Shown: in pieces, positions 1 through 11,480 of the stretch | Layout of the letters: each line of letters starts with the position of its first letter | How positions within the stretch are numbered: position 1 is the first letter of the stretch | DNA from: Phymorhynchus buccinoides | Lineage: Eukaryota > Mollusca > Gastropoda > Neogastropoda > Raphitomidae | Reading direction: 5' to 3' | Assembly: GCA_017654935.2 (NCBI GenBank) | Contig: CM065686.1 | Coordinates: forward strand, 25,974,780 to 26,038,779 | DNA: 64,000 bases | The notes under the pieces: generated by a model | Seen by the model: the letters and a program-made list of their open reading frames with translations, nothing else | What the model was told of the DNA's origin: nothing | Databases searched by the model: none | Made by a program: the position numbers and the translations under genes

Positions 1-98
1 TCTTTGCTTTTTATATTCTACATATGCTTGTGCTTTTTATATAAGAAAAAACAATCATTTTATTTGTCGTTGTTTGTTTGTTTGTTTGTTGAATTTCG

Positions 99-137
<39 letters not shown>

Positions 138-174
138 CGCGTGTGCGTGCGTGCGTGTGCGTGCGTGTGCGTGC

Positions 175-217
<43 letters not shown>

Positions 218-300
218 TGTGTGTGTGTGTGTGTGCGCGCGTGCGCATGCACTTGAGTTTTGTGTATTTGTGTGTGTATGAGTGTATGTGAATGTGTGTG
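99..300. repeat. (GT)n/(GC)n microsatellite
   Basis: Alternating GT and GC dinucleotides lead directly into the satellite array. The repetitive frames on both strands encode only Cys/Val or His/Thr runs and are not genes. Confidence 0.95.
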
Positions 301-3300
301 TTGCTACAGACAGATGAGGCCTATAGAGACAGACACGTGAGAATCAGAATCAGACAGATGAGGCTATAGACAGAATCAGACAGACCTAGGCCAGAGATAG
401 ACACGTGGAGACAGACTACAGACAGATGAGGCCTATAGAGATAGACACGTGGAATCAGACAGACTACAGACAGATGAGGCCTATAGAGACACGTGGAATC
501 AGACAGACTACAGACAGATGAGGCCTATAGAGATAGACACGTGGAATCAGACAGACTACAGACAGATGAGGCCTATAGAGATAGACACGTGGAATCAGAC
601 AGACTACAGACAGATGAGGCCTATAGAGACAGACACGTGGAATCAGACAGACTACAGACAGATGAGGCCTATAAGATAGACACGTGGAATCAGACAGACT
701 ACAGACAGATGAGGCCTATAGAGACAGACACGTGGAATCAGACAGACTACAGACAGATGAGGCCTATCAGACAGACTACAGACAGATGAGGCCTATAGAG
801 ATAGACACGTGGAATCAGACAGAGATAGAGATAGACACGTGGAATCAGACAGACTACAGACAGATGAGGCCTATAGAGATAGACACGTGGAATCAGACAG
901 ACTACAGACAGATGAGGCCTATAGAGAGATAGACACGTGGAATCAGACAGACTACAGACAGATGAGGCCTAGAGACAGACACGTGGAATCAGACAGACTA
1001 CAGACAGATGAGGCCTATAGAGACAGATGAGGCCTATAGAGACACGTGGAATCAGACAGACTACAGACAGATGAGGCCTATAGAGACAGACACGTGGAAT
1101 CAGACAGAGGCCTATAGAGATAGACACGTGGAATCACAGACAGATGAGGCCTATAGAGATAGACACGTGGAATCAGACAGACTACAGACAGATGAGGCCT
1201 ATAGAGATAGACACGTGGAATCAGACAGACTACAGACAGATGAGGCCTATAGAGGACACTGGATCAGACTACAGACAGATGAGGCCTATAGTGACACGAA
1301 TCAGACAGACTACAGACAGATGAGGCCTATAGAGATAGACACGTGGAATCAGACAGACTACAGACAGATGAGGCCTATAGAGATAGACACGTGGAATCAG
1401 ACTACAGACAGATGAGGCCTATAGAGACAGACACGTGGAATCAGACAGACAGACAGATGAGGCCTATAGAGACAGACACGTGGAATCAGACAGACTACAG
1501 ACAGATGAGGCCTATAGAGACAGACACGTGGAATCAGACAGACTACAGACAGATGAGGCCTATAGAGATAGACACGTGGAATCAGACAGACTACAGACAG
1601 ATGAGGCCTATAGAGACAGACACGTGGAATCAGACAGACTACAGACAGATGAGGCCTATAGAGATAGACACGTGGAGATCAGACACGTGGACAGACAGAC
1701 TACAGACAGATGAGGCCTATAGAGATAGACACGTGGAATCAGACAGACTACAGACAGATGAGGCCTATAGACACGACAGACACAGTATAGAGAAGACAGA
1801 CAGACAGACTACAGACAGATGAGGCCTATAGAGATAGACACGTGGAATCAGACAGACTACAGACAGATGAGGCCTATAGAGATAGACACGTGGAATCAGA
1901 CAGACTACAGACAGATGAGGCCTATAGAGACAGACACGTGGGACAGACTACAGACAGATGAGGCCTATAGAGATAGACACGTGGAGACAGACTACAGACA
2001 GATGAGGCCTATAGAGATAGACACGTGGAATCAGACAGACTACAGACAGATGAGGCCTATAGAGATAGACACGTGGAATCAGACAGACTACAGACAGATG
2101 AGGCCTATAGAGACAGACACGTGGAATCAGACAGACTACAGACAGATGAGGCCTATAGAGATAGACACGTGGAATCAGACAGACTACAGACAGATGAGGC
2201 CTATAGAGACACGTGGAATCAGACACGTGGATAGAGATCAGACAGACTACAGACAGATGAGGCCTATAGAGATAGACACGTGGAATCAGACAGACTACAG
2301 ACAGATGAGGCCTATAGAGATAGACACGTGGAATCAGACAGACTACAGACAGATGAGGCCTATAGAGACAGACACGTGGAATCAGACAGACTACAGACAG
2401 ATGAGGCCTATAGAGATAGACACGTGAGGCCTAATCAGACAGACTACAGACAGATGAGGCCTATAGAGACAGACACGTGGAATCAGACAGACTACAGACA
2501 GATGAGGCCTATAGAGACAGACACGTGGAATCAGACAGACTACAGACAGATGAGGCCTATAGAGACTACAGACACGTGGAATCAGACAGACTACAGACAG
2601 ATGAGGCCTATAGAGATAGACACGTGGAATCAGACAGACTACAGACAGATGAGGCCTATAGAGACAGACACGTGGAATCAGACAGACTACAGACAGATGA
2701 GGCCTATAGAGATAGACACGTGGAATCAGACAGACTACAGACAGATGAGGCCTATAGAGACAGACACGTGGATGAGGCCTATAGAGATAGACACGTGGAA
2801 TCAGACAGACTACAGACAGATGGATAGAGATAGACACGTCAGACAGACTACAGACAGATGAGGCCTATAGAGACAGACACGTGGAATCAGACAGACTACA
2901 GACAGATGAGGCCTATAGAGACAGAGACACGTGGAGACAGACTACAGACAGATGAGGCCTATAGAGATAGACACGTGGAATCAGACAGACTACAGACAGA
3001 TGAGGCCTATAGAGATAGACACGTGGAATCAGACAGACTACAGACAGATGAGGCCTATAGAGATAGACACGTGGAATCAGACAGACTACAGACAGATGAG
3101 GCCTATAGAGACAAGACACGTGGAATCAGACAGACTACAGACAGATGAGGCCTATTGAGACAGACACGTGGAATCAGACAGACTACAGACAGATGAGGCC
3201 TATAGAGATAGACACGTGGAGTCAGACAGACTACAGACAGATGAGGCCTATAGAGATCAGACAGACTACAGACAGATGAGGCCTATAGAGATAGACACGT

Positions 3301-6300
3301 GGAATCAGACAGACTACAGACAGATGAGGCCTATAGAGACAGACACGTGGATGAGGCCTATAGAGACAGACACGACAGACAGACAGACAGATGAGGCCTA
3401 TAGAGACAGACACGTGGACAGACAGACTACAGACAGATGAGGCCTATAGAGATAGACACGTGGAAGACAGACTACAGACAGATGAGGCAGACAGACTACA
3501 GACAGATGAGGCCTATAGAGACAGACACGTGGAAGACAGACTACAGACAGATGAGGCCTATAGAGATAGACACGTGGACAGACAGACTACAGACAGATGA
3601 GGCCTATAGAGATAGACACGTGGAATCAGACAGACTACAGACAGATGAGGCCTATAGAGATAGACACGTGGAATCAGACAGACTACAGACAGAGGCCTAT
3701 AGAGACAGACACGTGGATCAGACAGACTACAGACAGATGAGGCGAGACAGACACGAATCAGACAGACTACAGACAGATGAGGCCTATAGAGACAGACACG
3801 TGGAATCAGACAGACTACAGACAGATGAGGCCTATAGAGACAGACACGTGGAATCAGACAGACTACAGACAGATGAGGCCTATAGAGATAGACACGTGGA
3901 ATCAGACAGACTACAGACAGATGAGATAGAGATCACGTGGACAGACAGACTACAGACAGATGAGGCCTATAGAGACAGACACGTGGAATCAGACAGACTA
4001 CAGACAGATGAGGCCTATAGAGACAGACACGTGGAATCAGACAGACTACAGACAGATGAGGCCTATAGAGAGACACGTGGAATCAGACAGACTACAGACA
4101 GATGAGGCCTATAGAGATAGAGACAGACTACAGACAGATGAGGCCTATAGAGACAGACACGTGGAATCAGACAGACTACAGACAGACACAGACTACAGAC
4201 AGATGAGGCCTATAGAGATAGACACGTGGAATCAGACAGACTACAGACAGATGAGGCCTATAGAGATAGACACGTGGAATCAGACAGACTACAGACAGAT
4301 GAGATATAGGACCTATCAGAGACAGACACCTATAGAGTGGACACGTGGAATCAGACAGACTACAGACAGATGAGGCCTATAGAGATAGACACGTGGAATC
4401 AGACAGACTACAGACAGATGAGGCCTATAGAGAGACACGTGGAATCAGACATAGAGATAGACACGTGGAATCAGACAGACTACAGACAGATGAGGCCTAT
4501 AGAGACGTGGAGACACGTGGAATCAGACAGACTACAGACAGATGAGGCCTATAGAGATAGACACGTGGAATCAGACAGACTACAGACAGATGAGGCCTAT
4601 AGAGATAGACACGTGGAATCAGACAGACTACAGACAGACCTATAGAGACAGACAGACTACAGACAGATGAGGCCTATAGAGATAGACACGTGGAATCAGA
4701 CAGACTACAGACAGATGAGGCCTATAGAGACAGACACGTGGAATCAGACAGACTACAGACAGATGAGGCCTATAGAGATAGACACGTGGAATCAGACAGA
4801 CTACAGACAGATGAGGCCTATAGAGAAGACACGTGGAATCAGACAGACTACAGACAGATGAGGCCTATAGAGATAGACACGTGGAATCAGACAGACTACA
4901 GACAGATGAGGCCTATAGAGACAGACACGTGGAATCAGACAGACTACAGACAGATGAGGCCTATAGAGATAGACACGTGGAATCAGACAGACTACAGACA
5001 GATGAGGCCTATAGAGATAGACACGTGGAATCAGACAGACTACAGACAGATGAGGCCTATAGAGATAGACACTGGATACAGACAGATGAGACACACGTGG
5101 AATCAGACAGACTACAGACAGATGAGGCCTATAGAGATAGACACGTGGAATCAGACAGACTACAGACAGATGAGGCCTATAGAGATAGACACGTGGAATC
5201 AGACAGACTACAGACAGATGAGGCCTATAGAGAGACACGTGGAGACAGACTACAGACAGATGAGATAGAGATAGACACGTGGAATCAGACAGACTACAGA
5301 CAGATGAGGCCTATAGAGACAGACACGTGGAATCAGACAGACTAGACAGAGACAGATGAGGACAGACTACAGATATAGAGACAGACACGTGGAATCAGAC
5401 AGACTACAGACAGATGAGGCCTATAGAGATAGACACGTGGAATCAGACAGACTACAGACAGATGAGGCCTATAGAGATAGACACGTGGAATCAGACAGAC
5501 TACAGACAGATGAGGCCTATAGAGACAGACACGTGGAATCAGACAGACTACAGACAGATGAGGCCTATAGAGATAGACACGTGGAATCAGACAGACTACA
5601 GACAGATGAGGCCTATAGAGATAGACACGTGGAATCAGACAGACTACAGACAGATGAGGCCTATAGAGATAGACACGTGGAATCAGACAGACTACAGACA
5701 GATGAGGCCTATAGAGACAGACACGTGGAATCAGACAGACTACAGACAGATGAGGCCTATAGAGACAGACACGTGGAATCAGACAGACTACAGACAGATG
5801 AGGCCTATAGAGACAGACACGTGGACAGACAGATGAGGCCTATAGAGACACGTGGAATCAGACAGACTACAGACAGATGAGGCCTATAGAGATAGACACG
5901 TGGAATCAGACAGACTACAGACAGATGAGGCCTATAGAGATAGACACGTGGAGACACGTGGAAGACAGACTCAGATGAGGCCTATAGACAGACAGATGAG
6001 GCCTATAGAGATAGACACGTGGACAGACAGACTACAGACAGATGAGGCCTATAGAGATAGACACGTGGAATCAGACAGACTACAGACAGATGAGGCCTAT
6101 AGAGAGACAGACACGTGGATGAGGCCTATCAGACAGACACGTACAGACAGATGAGGCCTATAGAGATAGACACGTGGAATCAGACAGACTACAGACAGAT
6201 GAGGCCTATAGAGATAGACACGTGGAATCAGACAGACTACAGACAGATGAGGCCTATAGAGACAGACACGTGGATCAGACAGACTACAGACAGATGAGGC

Positions 6301-9064
6301 CTATAGAGATAGACACGTGGAATCAGACAGACTACAGACAGATGAGGCCTATAGAGACAGACACGTGGAATCAGACAGACTACAGACAGATGAGGCCTAT
6401 AGAGATAGACACGTGGAATCAGACAGACTACAGACAGATGAGGCCTATAGAGATAGACACGTGGAATCAGACAGACTACAGACAGATGAGGCCTATAGAG
6501 ATAGACACGTGGACAGAGACAGACAGACAGACAGATGAGGCCTATAGAGATAGACACGTGGAATCAGACAGACTACAGACAGATGAGGCCTATAGAGATA
6601 GACACGTGGACAGACAGACTACAGACAGATGAGGCCTATAGAGATAGACACGTGGACAGACTACAGACAGATGAGGCCTATAGAGATGACACGTGGAATC
6701 AGACAGACTACAGACAGATGAGGCCTATAGAGACAGACACGTGGAATCAGACAGACTACAGACAGATGAGGCCTATAGAGATAGACACGTGGAATCAGAC
6801 AGACTACAGACAGATGAGGCCTATAGAGACAGACACGTGGACAGACAGACTACAGACAGATGAGGCCTATAGAGATAGACACGTGGAATCAGACAGACTA
6901 CAGACAGATGAGGCCTATAGAGACAGACACGTGGAATCAGACAGACTACAGACAGATGAGGCCTATAGAGATAGACACGTGGAATCAGACAGACTACAGA
7001 CAGATGAGGCCTATAGAGACAGACACGTGGAGACACTACAGACAGATGAGGCCTATAGAGATAGACACGTGGAATCAGACAGACTGGAGACAGACACGTG
7101 GAATCAGACAGACTACAGACAGACTACAGACAGATGAGGCCTATAGAGATAGACACGTGGATACAGACAGATGAGCCTATAGAGATAGACAGTGGAATCA
7201 GACAGACTACAGACAGATGAGGCCTATCACACGACAGACAGACTACAGACAGATGAGGCCTATAGAGATAGACACGTGGAATCAGACAGACTACAGACAG
7301 ATGAGGCCTATAGAGATAGACACGTGGAATCAGACAGACTACAGACAGATGAGGCCTATAGAGATAGACACGTGGAATCAGACAGACTACAGACAGATGA
7401 GGCCTATAGAGACTAGACACGTGGAAGACAGACAGACAGACAGACTACAGACAGATGAGGCCTATAGAGATAGACACGTGGAATCAGACAGACTACAGAC
7501 AGATGAGGCCTATAGAGATAGTGGAATCACAGTGGAGACACGTGGATCAGACAGACTACAGACAGATGAGACACGTGGAATCAGACAGACAGACAGACAG
7601 ATGAGGCCTATAGAGATAGACACGTGGACATCAGACAGACTACAGACAGATGAGGCCTATAGAGATAGACACGTGGAATCAGACAGACTACAGACAGATG
7701 AGGCCTATAGAGACAGACACGTGGAATCAGACAGACTACAGACAGACACGTGGAATCAGACAGATACAGACAGATGAGGCCTATAGAGACAGACACGTGG
7801 AATCAGACAGACTACAGACAGATGAGGCCTATAGAGATAGACACGTGGAATCAGACAGACTACAGACAGATGAGGCCTATAGAGATAGACACGTGGAATC
7901 AGACAGACTACAGACAGATGAGGCCTATAGAGATAGACACGTGGAATCAGACAGACTACAGACAGATGAGGCCTATAGAGACAGACACGTGGAGGACTAC
8001 TACAGACAGATGAGGCCTATAGACACGTGGAATCAGACAGACTACAGACAGATGAGGCCTATAGAGATAGACACGTGGAATCAGACAGACTACAGACAGA
8101 TGAGGCCTATAGAGATAGACACGTGGAATCAGACAGACTACAGACAGATACAGAGACAGACAGACAGGACCAGACAGATGAGGCCTATAGAGATAGACAC
8201 GTGGAATCAGACAGACTACAGACAGATGAGGCCTATAGAGATAGACACGTGGAATCAGACAGACTACAGACAGATGAGGCCTATAGAGATAGACACGTGG
8301 AATCAGACAGACTACAGACAGATGAGGCCTATAGAGATAGACACGTGGAATCAGACAGACTACAGACAGATGAGGCCTATAGAGATAGACACGTGGAATC
8401 AGACAGACTACAGACAGATGAGGCCTATAGAGATAGACACGTGGAATCAGACAGACTACAGACAGATGAGGCCTATAGAGACAGACACGTGGAATCAGAC
8501 AGACTACAGACAGATGAGGCCTATAGAGATAGACACGTGGAATCAGACAGACTACAGAGACAGACACGTGAGGACCTAGGCCTATAGAGATAGACACGTG
8601 GAATCAGACAGACTACAGACAGATGAGGCCTATAGAGATAGACACGTGGAATCAGACAGACTACAGACAGATGAGGCCTATAGAGATAGACACGTGGAAT
8701 CAGACAGACTACAGACAGATGAGGCCTATAGAGATAGACACGTGGAATCAGACAGACTACAGACAGATGAGGCCTATAGAGATAGACACGTGGAGATCAG
8801 ACAGACTACAGACAGATGAGGCCTATAGAGACAGACACGTGGACAGACAGACTACAGACAGATGAGGCCTATAGAGACAGACACGTGGAATCAGACAGAC
8901 TACAGACAGATGAGGCCTATAGAGACAGACACGTGGAGATGATCAGACAGACTACAGACAGATGAGGCCTATAGAGACAGACACGTGGAATCAGACAGAC
9001 TACAGACAGATGAGGCCTATAGAGACAGACACGTGGAATCAGACAGACTACAGACAGATGAGGC
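301..9064. repeat. 48-bp satellite array, about 180 units
   Basis: A single tandem array with a 48-bp unit. Each full unit contains the segments cagacagatgaggcctatag and gatagacacgtggaatcag. Units carry the palindromes aggcct and cacgtg. The main variant is gagata versus gagaca just before the cacgtg. Many units are shortened or joined at short acagac/gacaga repeats, as expected from unequal exchange or slippage. Because 48 is divisible by three, open frames of up to about 300 codons persist on both strands with 16-residue peptide repeats; these follow from the period and do not indicate coding. The right edge is abrupt at 9064, in the middle of a unit. Both edges lie in the window, so the array is interstitial here and is not cut by the window ends. 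Confidence 0.97.
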
Positions 9065-9611
9065 CAACAGTCCTCTTGTTGAAAGCATAGTGAGGTGGAG
9101 CAGATAGCTGCAAACTGAATAGGGGACAAGTTCATTGATAGAACAATAGAGCGATAGGAACAAAGTAGGACAGAGACTAAATAAAATAGAAAGCACGATA
9201 TTAACATCTGGCATTTAAAAAGCCCAGTGACCTAACCTAAAGCTTGATCACATGCGGTTTGAGCAACCATCGTGCTCGTGATGTGTATATAGGACAGCGA
9301 TTGTGACATTTCTATTTTATTTCCACGCAACACACCACTGGAGAGCTGAAGCCACCGACAGGCGTCGTTTGAAAGACAGAAAGAGGGTAAGTTATCAATG
9401 TTGTTATTTATCTTTTGAGTGTTTTTTCCCCTCGTAAGTTTGAAAACACTGAACACGCCTCTTGCACATGCACGCTACCGCACACATGCACGAGCGCACG
9501 CATGCAGGCACGCTTAAGTATTATCCAACTCGCAACGTTTGTAGCCGGCCTAGAGTCATTGGCCTTGTCTTTAATAATATGGTGCAAAATGCCAATGCAA
9601 GTTTTTGACGT
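9065..9611. other. Unassigned unique-looking sequence
   Basis: Sequence between the satellite edge and the first foldback element. Short open frames exist on both strands, but none shows a recognisable domain or splice context. No gene is supported. Confidence 0.5.
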
Positions 9612-9860
9612 AGGCTTTGTCGGGTTCAAATTCCCAACGTGGTCAAATTCCCAGCTCGCTCTACTATAAGACTGACTATTTGCGGCATTTTGCGACATTG
9701 CGACATTTCACTTTTTTCTAGGGTTAGGGACAGGGTTAGGGTTAGGGTTAGGTAAATGGTTCAAGTAACGAAAAAGTGAAATTTGTGGTTGTCGCAAATA
9801 GTCACTCTCATACTAGGAGCTGGGAATTTGACCACGCTGGGAATTTGAACCCGACAGGCT
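9612..9860. mobile_element. Foldback element with telomere-like loop
   Basis: Two imperfect inverted arms of about 100 bp. The left arm, from about 9612, contains gtcgggttcaaattccca and gactatttgcg. The right arm, ending about 9860, contains their reverse complements, including gggaatttgaacccgac and cgcaaatagtc. The arms enclose about 45 bp of TTAGGG-type repeat. The outer arm sequence also resembles a tRNA B box (GGTTCAAATTCC). No protein is encoded, so it looks like a non-autonomous hairpin or MITE-like element. Confidence 0.75.
9720..9752 (+). repeat. Interstitial telomere-like repeat
   Basis: About four to five copies of gggtta in the loop of the surrounding foldback, with one degenerate copy (gggaca). 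TTAGGG is the usual animal telomere repeat. This short internal tract is not a chromosome end. Confidence 0.85.
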
Positions 9861-10039
9861 TATCTAGTGTGTTGTACATAGTGAAAGCAATTAGGCCAGC
9901 TAGTAGCTATGCGAGTTGTACTGATTGTGGCCAAAGTATTGTGTTTATATTGAAAGAAAATAGCGCACATTTACGTTTGTCAGAAATAAATGTACATGTA
10001 CTATTAAAACAAAACAAAAAGGCAACGGTTTAACCGAGG

Positions 10040-10216
10040 CCGTGGCTACCGCTACACCTATCTGTATTGATAAAAAAAATCGGGACTTTACTGGAGTTGC
10101 ACTGCCTCCGGGTATTGCATCCAGTATTGTTCCCACCATCTTTGTATCTACAAATGTCTCATATGTGTCTGTTCCAGACCGAGAGGACGTAAAACACCAT
10201 TTTTCGGTTTTAAGGG
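10040..10216 (+). mobile_element. SINE-like dispersed repeat R2, plus-strand copy
   Basis: About 165 bp that matches the reverse complement of 58861-59020 almost base for base. It includes catctttgtatctacaaatg and the terminal motif accgagaggacgtaaaacac. Shorter relatives of the terminal motif occur near 16060, 32767, 55948 and 61757. Confidence 0.75.
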
Positions 10217-10676
10217 TCTACAGTACTCTACAAGGCCTATTAATTTTATGGGATGTTTAAGTAGGGCTATGGCCCTTACTCCTTGACAACAGGGGCGATT
10301 CTGGCGTTCCATTGAAAGGCATTTTGTCAGCTCACTCTCTTTCTCCGTGGCTCTGTCTGTCTGTCTCTCCCTCTCCATCCCCCCTCCCTCTGTCTGTCTC
10401 TCTCTCAGCTAAAACGAAAGTTGTGGTATTCTCAAGAGGTAAAATACGTAATATTCCTTTTTTTTCAATTATAATAATAAATTTAATCTTGCCCCCCAAA
10501 AGCTTTATGATAAAGCATCAAAAGCGATGTTTTGTCTTTTAAAAAAACAGGAACAAGATTGTTACCATTAGATATAAAAATAGAGCTATTTGACAGAATG
10601 ATTGCACCTATTCTTCTCTGTGACTGAGTTAGCATCGAAGTTGCAGCTTCGATACTACAAATTGATGCTCAAGTTA

Positions 10677-10984
10677 AACAAGCGCGAAATCGCAATAGTT
10701 TGTGGCACGCGGTCTATTTTTACCACTCCAATCATGAGTTACCTCCCCTGGCTTTTCAATAATTTTAATCTGTAAACCAGAATGTTATCTCTGCACCATT
10801 TCGTAACTTTTTATATCTTTTGGAAAACATTTAAAACTATGTATCCTACTTATACTCATCAAAAGAAGCACCGCATACTCGTCGTGTCTGTTGTAGTGTC
10901 TGTATTACATATGTTTATTATTTTGTACGCTTTTAAAATACATCATTTTAAAGAGCGGCCAGAAGTGTAGCCTCGATTTGAAGT
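10677..10984 (+). repeat. Dispersed repeat R1, copy A (left part)
   Basis: Begins acaagcgcgaaatcgc and is nearly identical to 16184-16577 and to the reverse complement of 39436-39841. It is interrupted after atttgaagt (10976-10984) by the LINE insertion; the missing part resumes at 16113. It contains a short open frame of about 62 codons with one hydrophobic stretch that recurs in every copy. This probably reflects recent copying and not coding. Confidence 0.85.
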
Positions 10985-11480
10985 ACCCAGATAGATCAAC
11001 AGACAAACTAACATCCATTGACTTATCTCTAGCCAGTCCCCAATTTTTAACTGAATATTCATGGACCCCCCTAGTAGACCCCCTTGGATCGGATCATAAA
11101 CCCATTAATATTTCCCTCACCGCAGAAATCGAACTCTCTAATGAACCCTCCCCCCCAAAATACAACTATGATAAAGCCAACTGGCAACAATTCCATAACC
11201 TCCTCACCCCTTACACTTATGATGACTTACACCACAACAATCTAGAAACCCATTATAATAATATAAGAACAGCAATCACAGCCGCAGCAGATACTACGAT
11301 TCCAAACCTTTCCCCAAAGCCAACTTCCAAACCAAAAATCGCCCCTGGTGGAAAGAAGAATGCGCAGAAGCCGTACAACAAAAACACTCTGCCTGTAATA
11401 TATTCAACAAACAACCCACTCTTCCCCACCATCAAAACAAGCGAAAAGCAGAAAAAAATAGCAAAAAGATGGTCGCCAAG
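10985..11480 (+). pseudogene. LINE endonuclease C-terminus, frameshifted
   Basis: Frame 1 encodes the end of an exonuclease-endonuclease-phosphatase domain. The segment TSIDLSLASPQFL is followed by GSDHKPINISL, with the SDH signature of the catalytic His motif. Near 11331-11340, in an A-rich run, the frame must change for the expected P-W-W-K-E-E-C linker to be read and to join the RT frame. The N-terminal endonuclease and any ORF1 are absent because the element is 5' truncated. Without that part the copy cannot nick DNA on its own. Confidence 0.8.

Noticed and set aside
301..9064. Long open frames, up to 309 codons, on both strands
   Set aside because: The 48-bp period is a multiple of three, so frames stay open automatically. 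They exist in several frames on both strands and encode only the 16-residue period.
301..9064. CRISPR-like array
   Set aside because: Units are contiguous 48-bp repeats with no unique spacers, and the genome is eukaryotic.
9408..9698. Small open frames on both strands near the foldback
   Set aside because: Mutually overlapping, partly inside inverted-repeat arms, with no recognised protein features.
9720..9752. Chromosome end
   Set aside because: Only a few TTAGGG copies, internal to a palindromic element with ordinary sequence on both sides.
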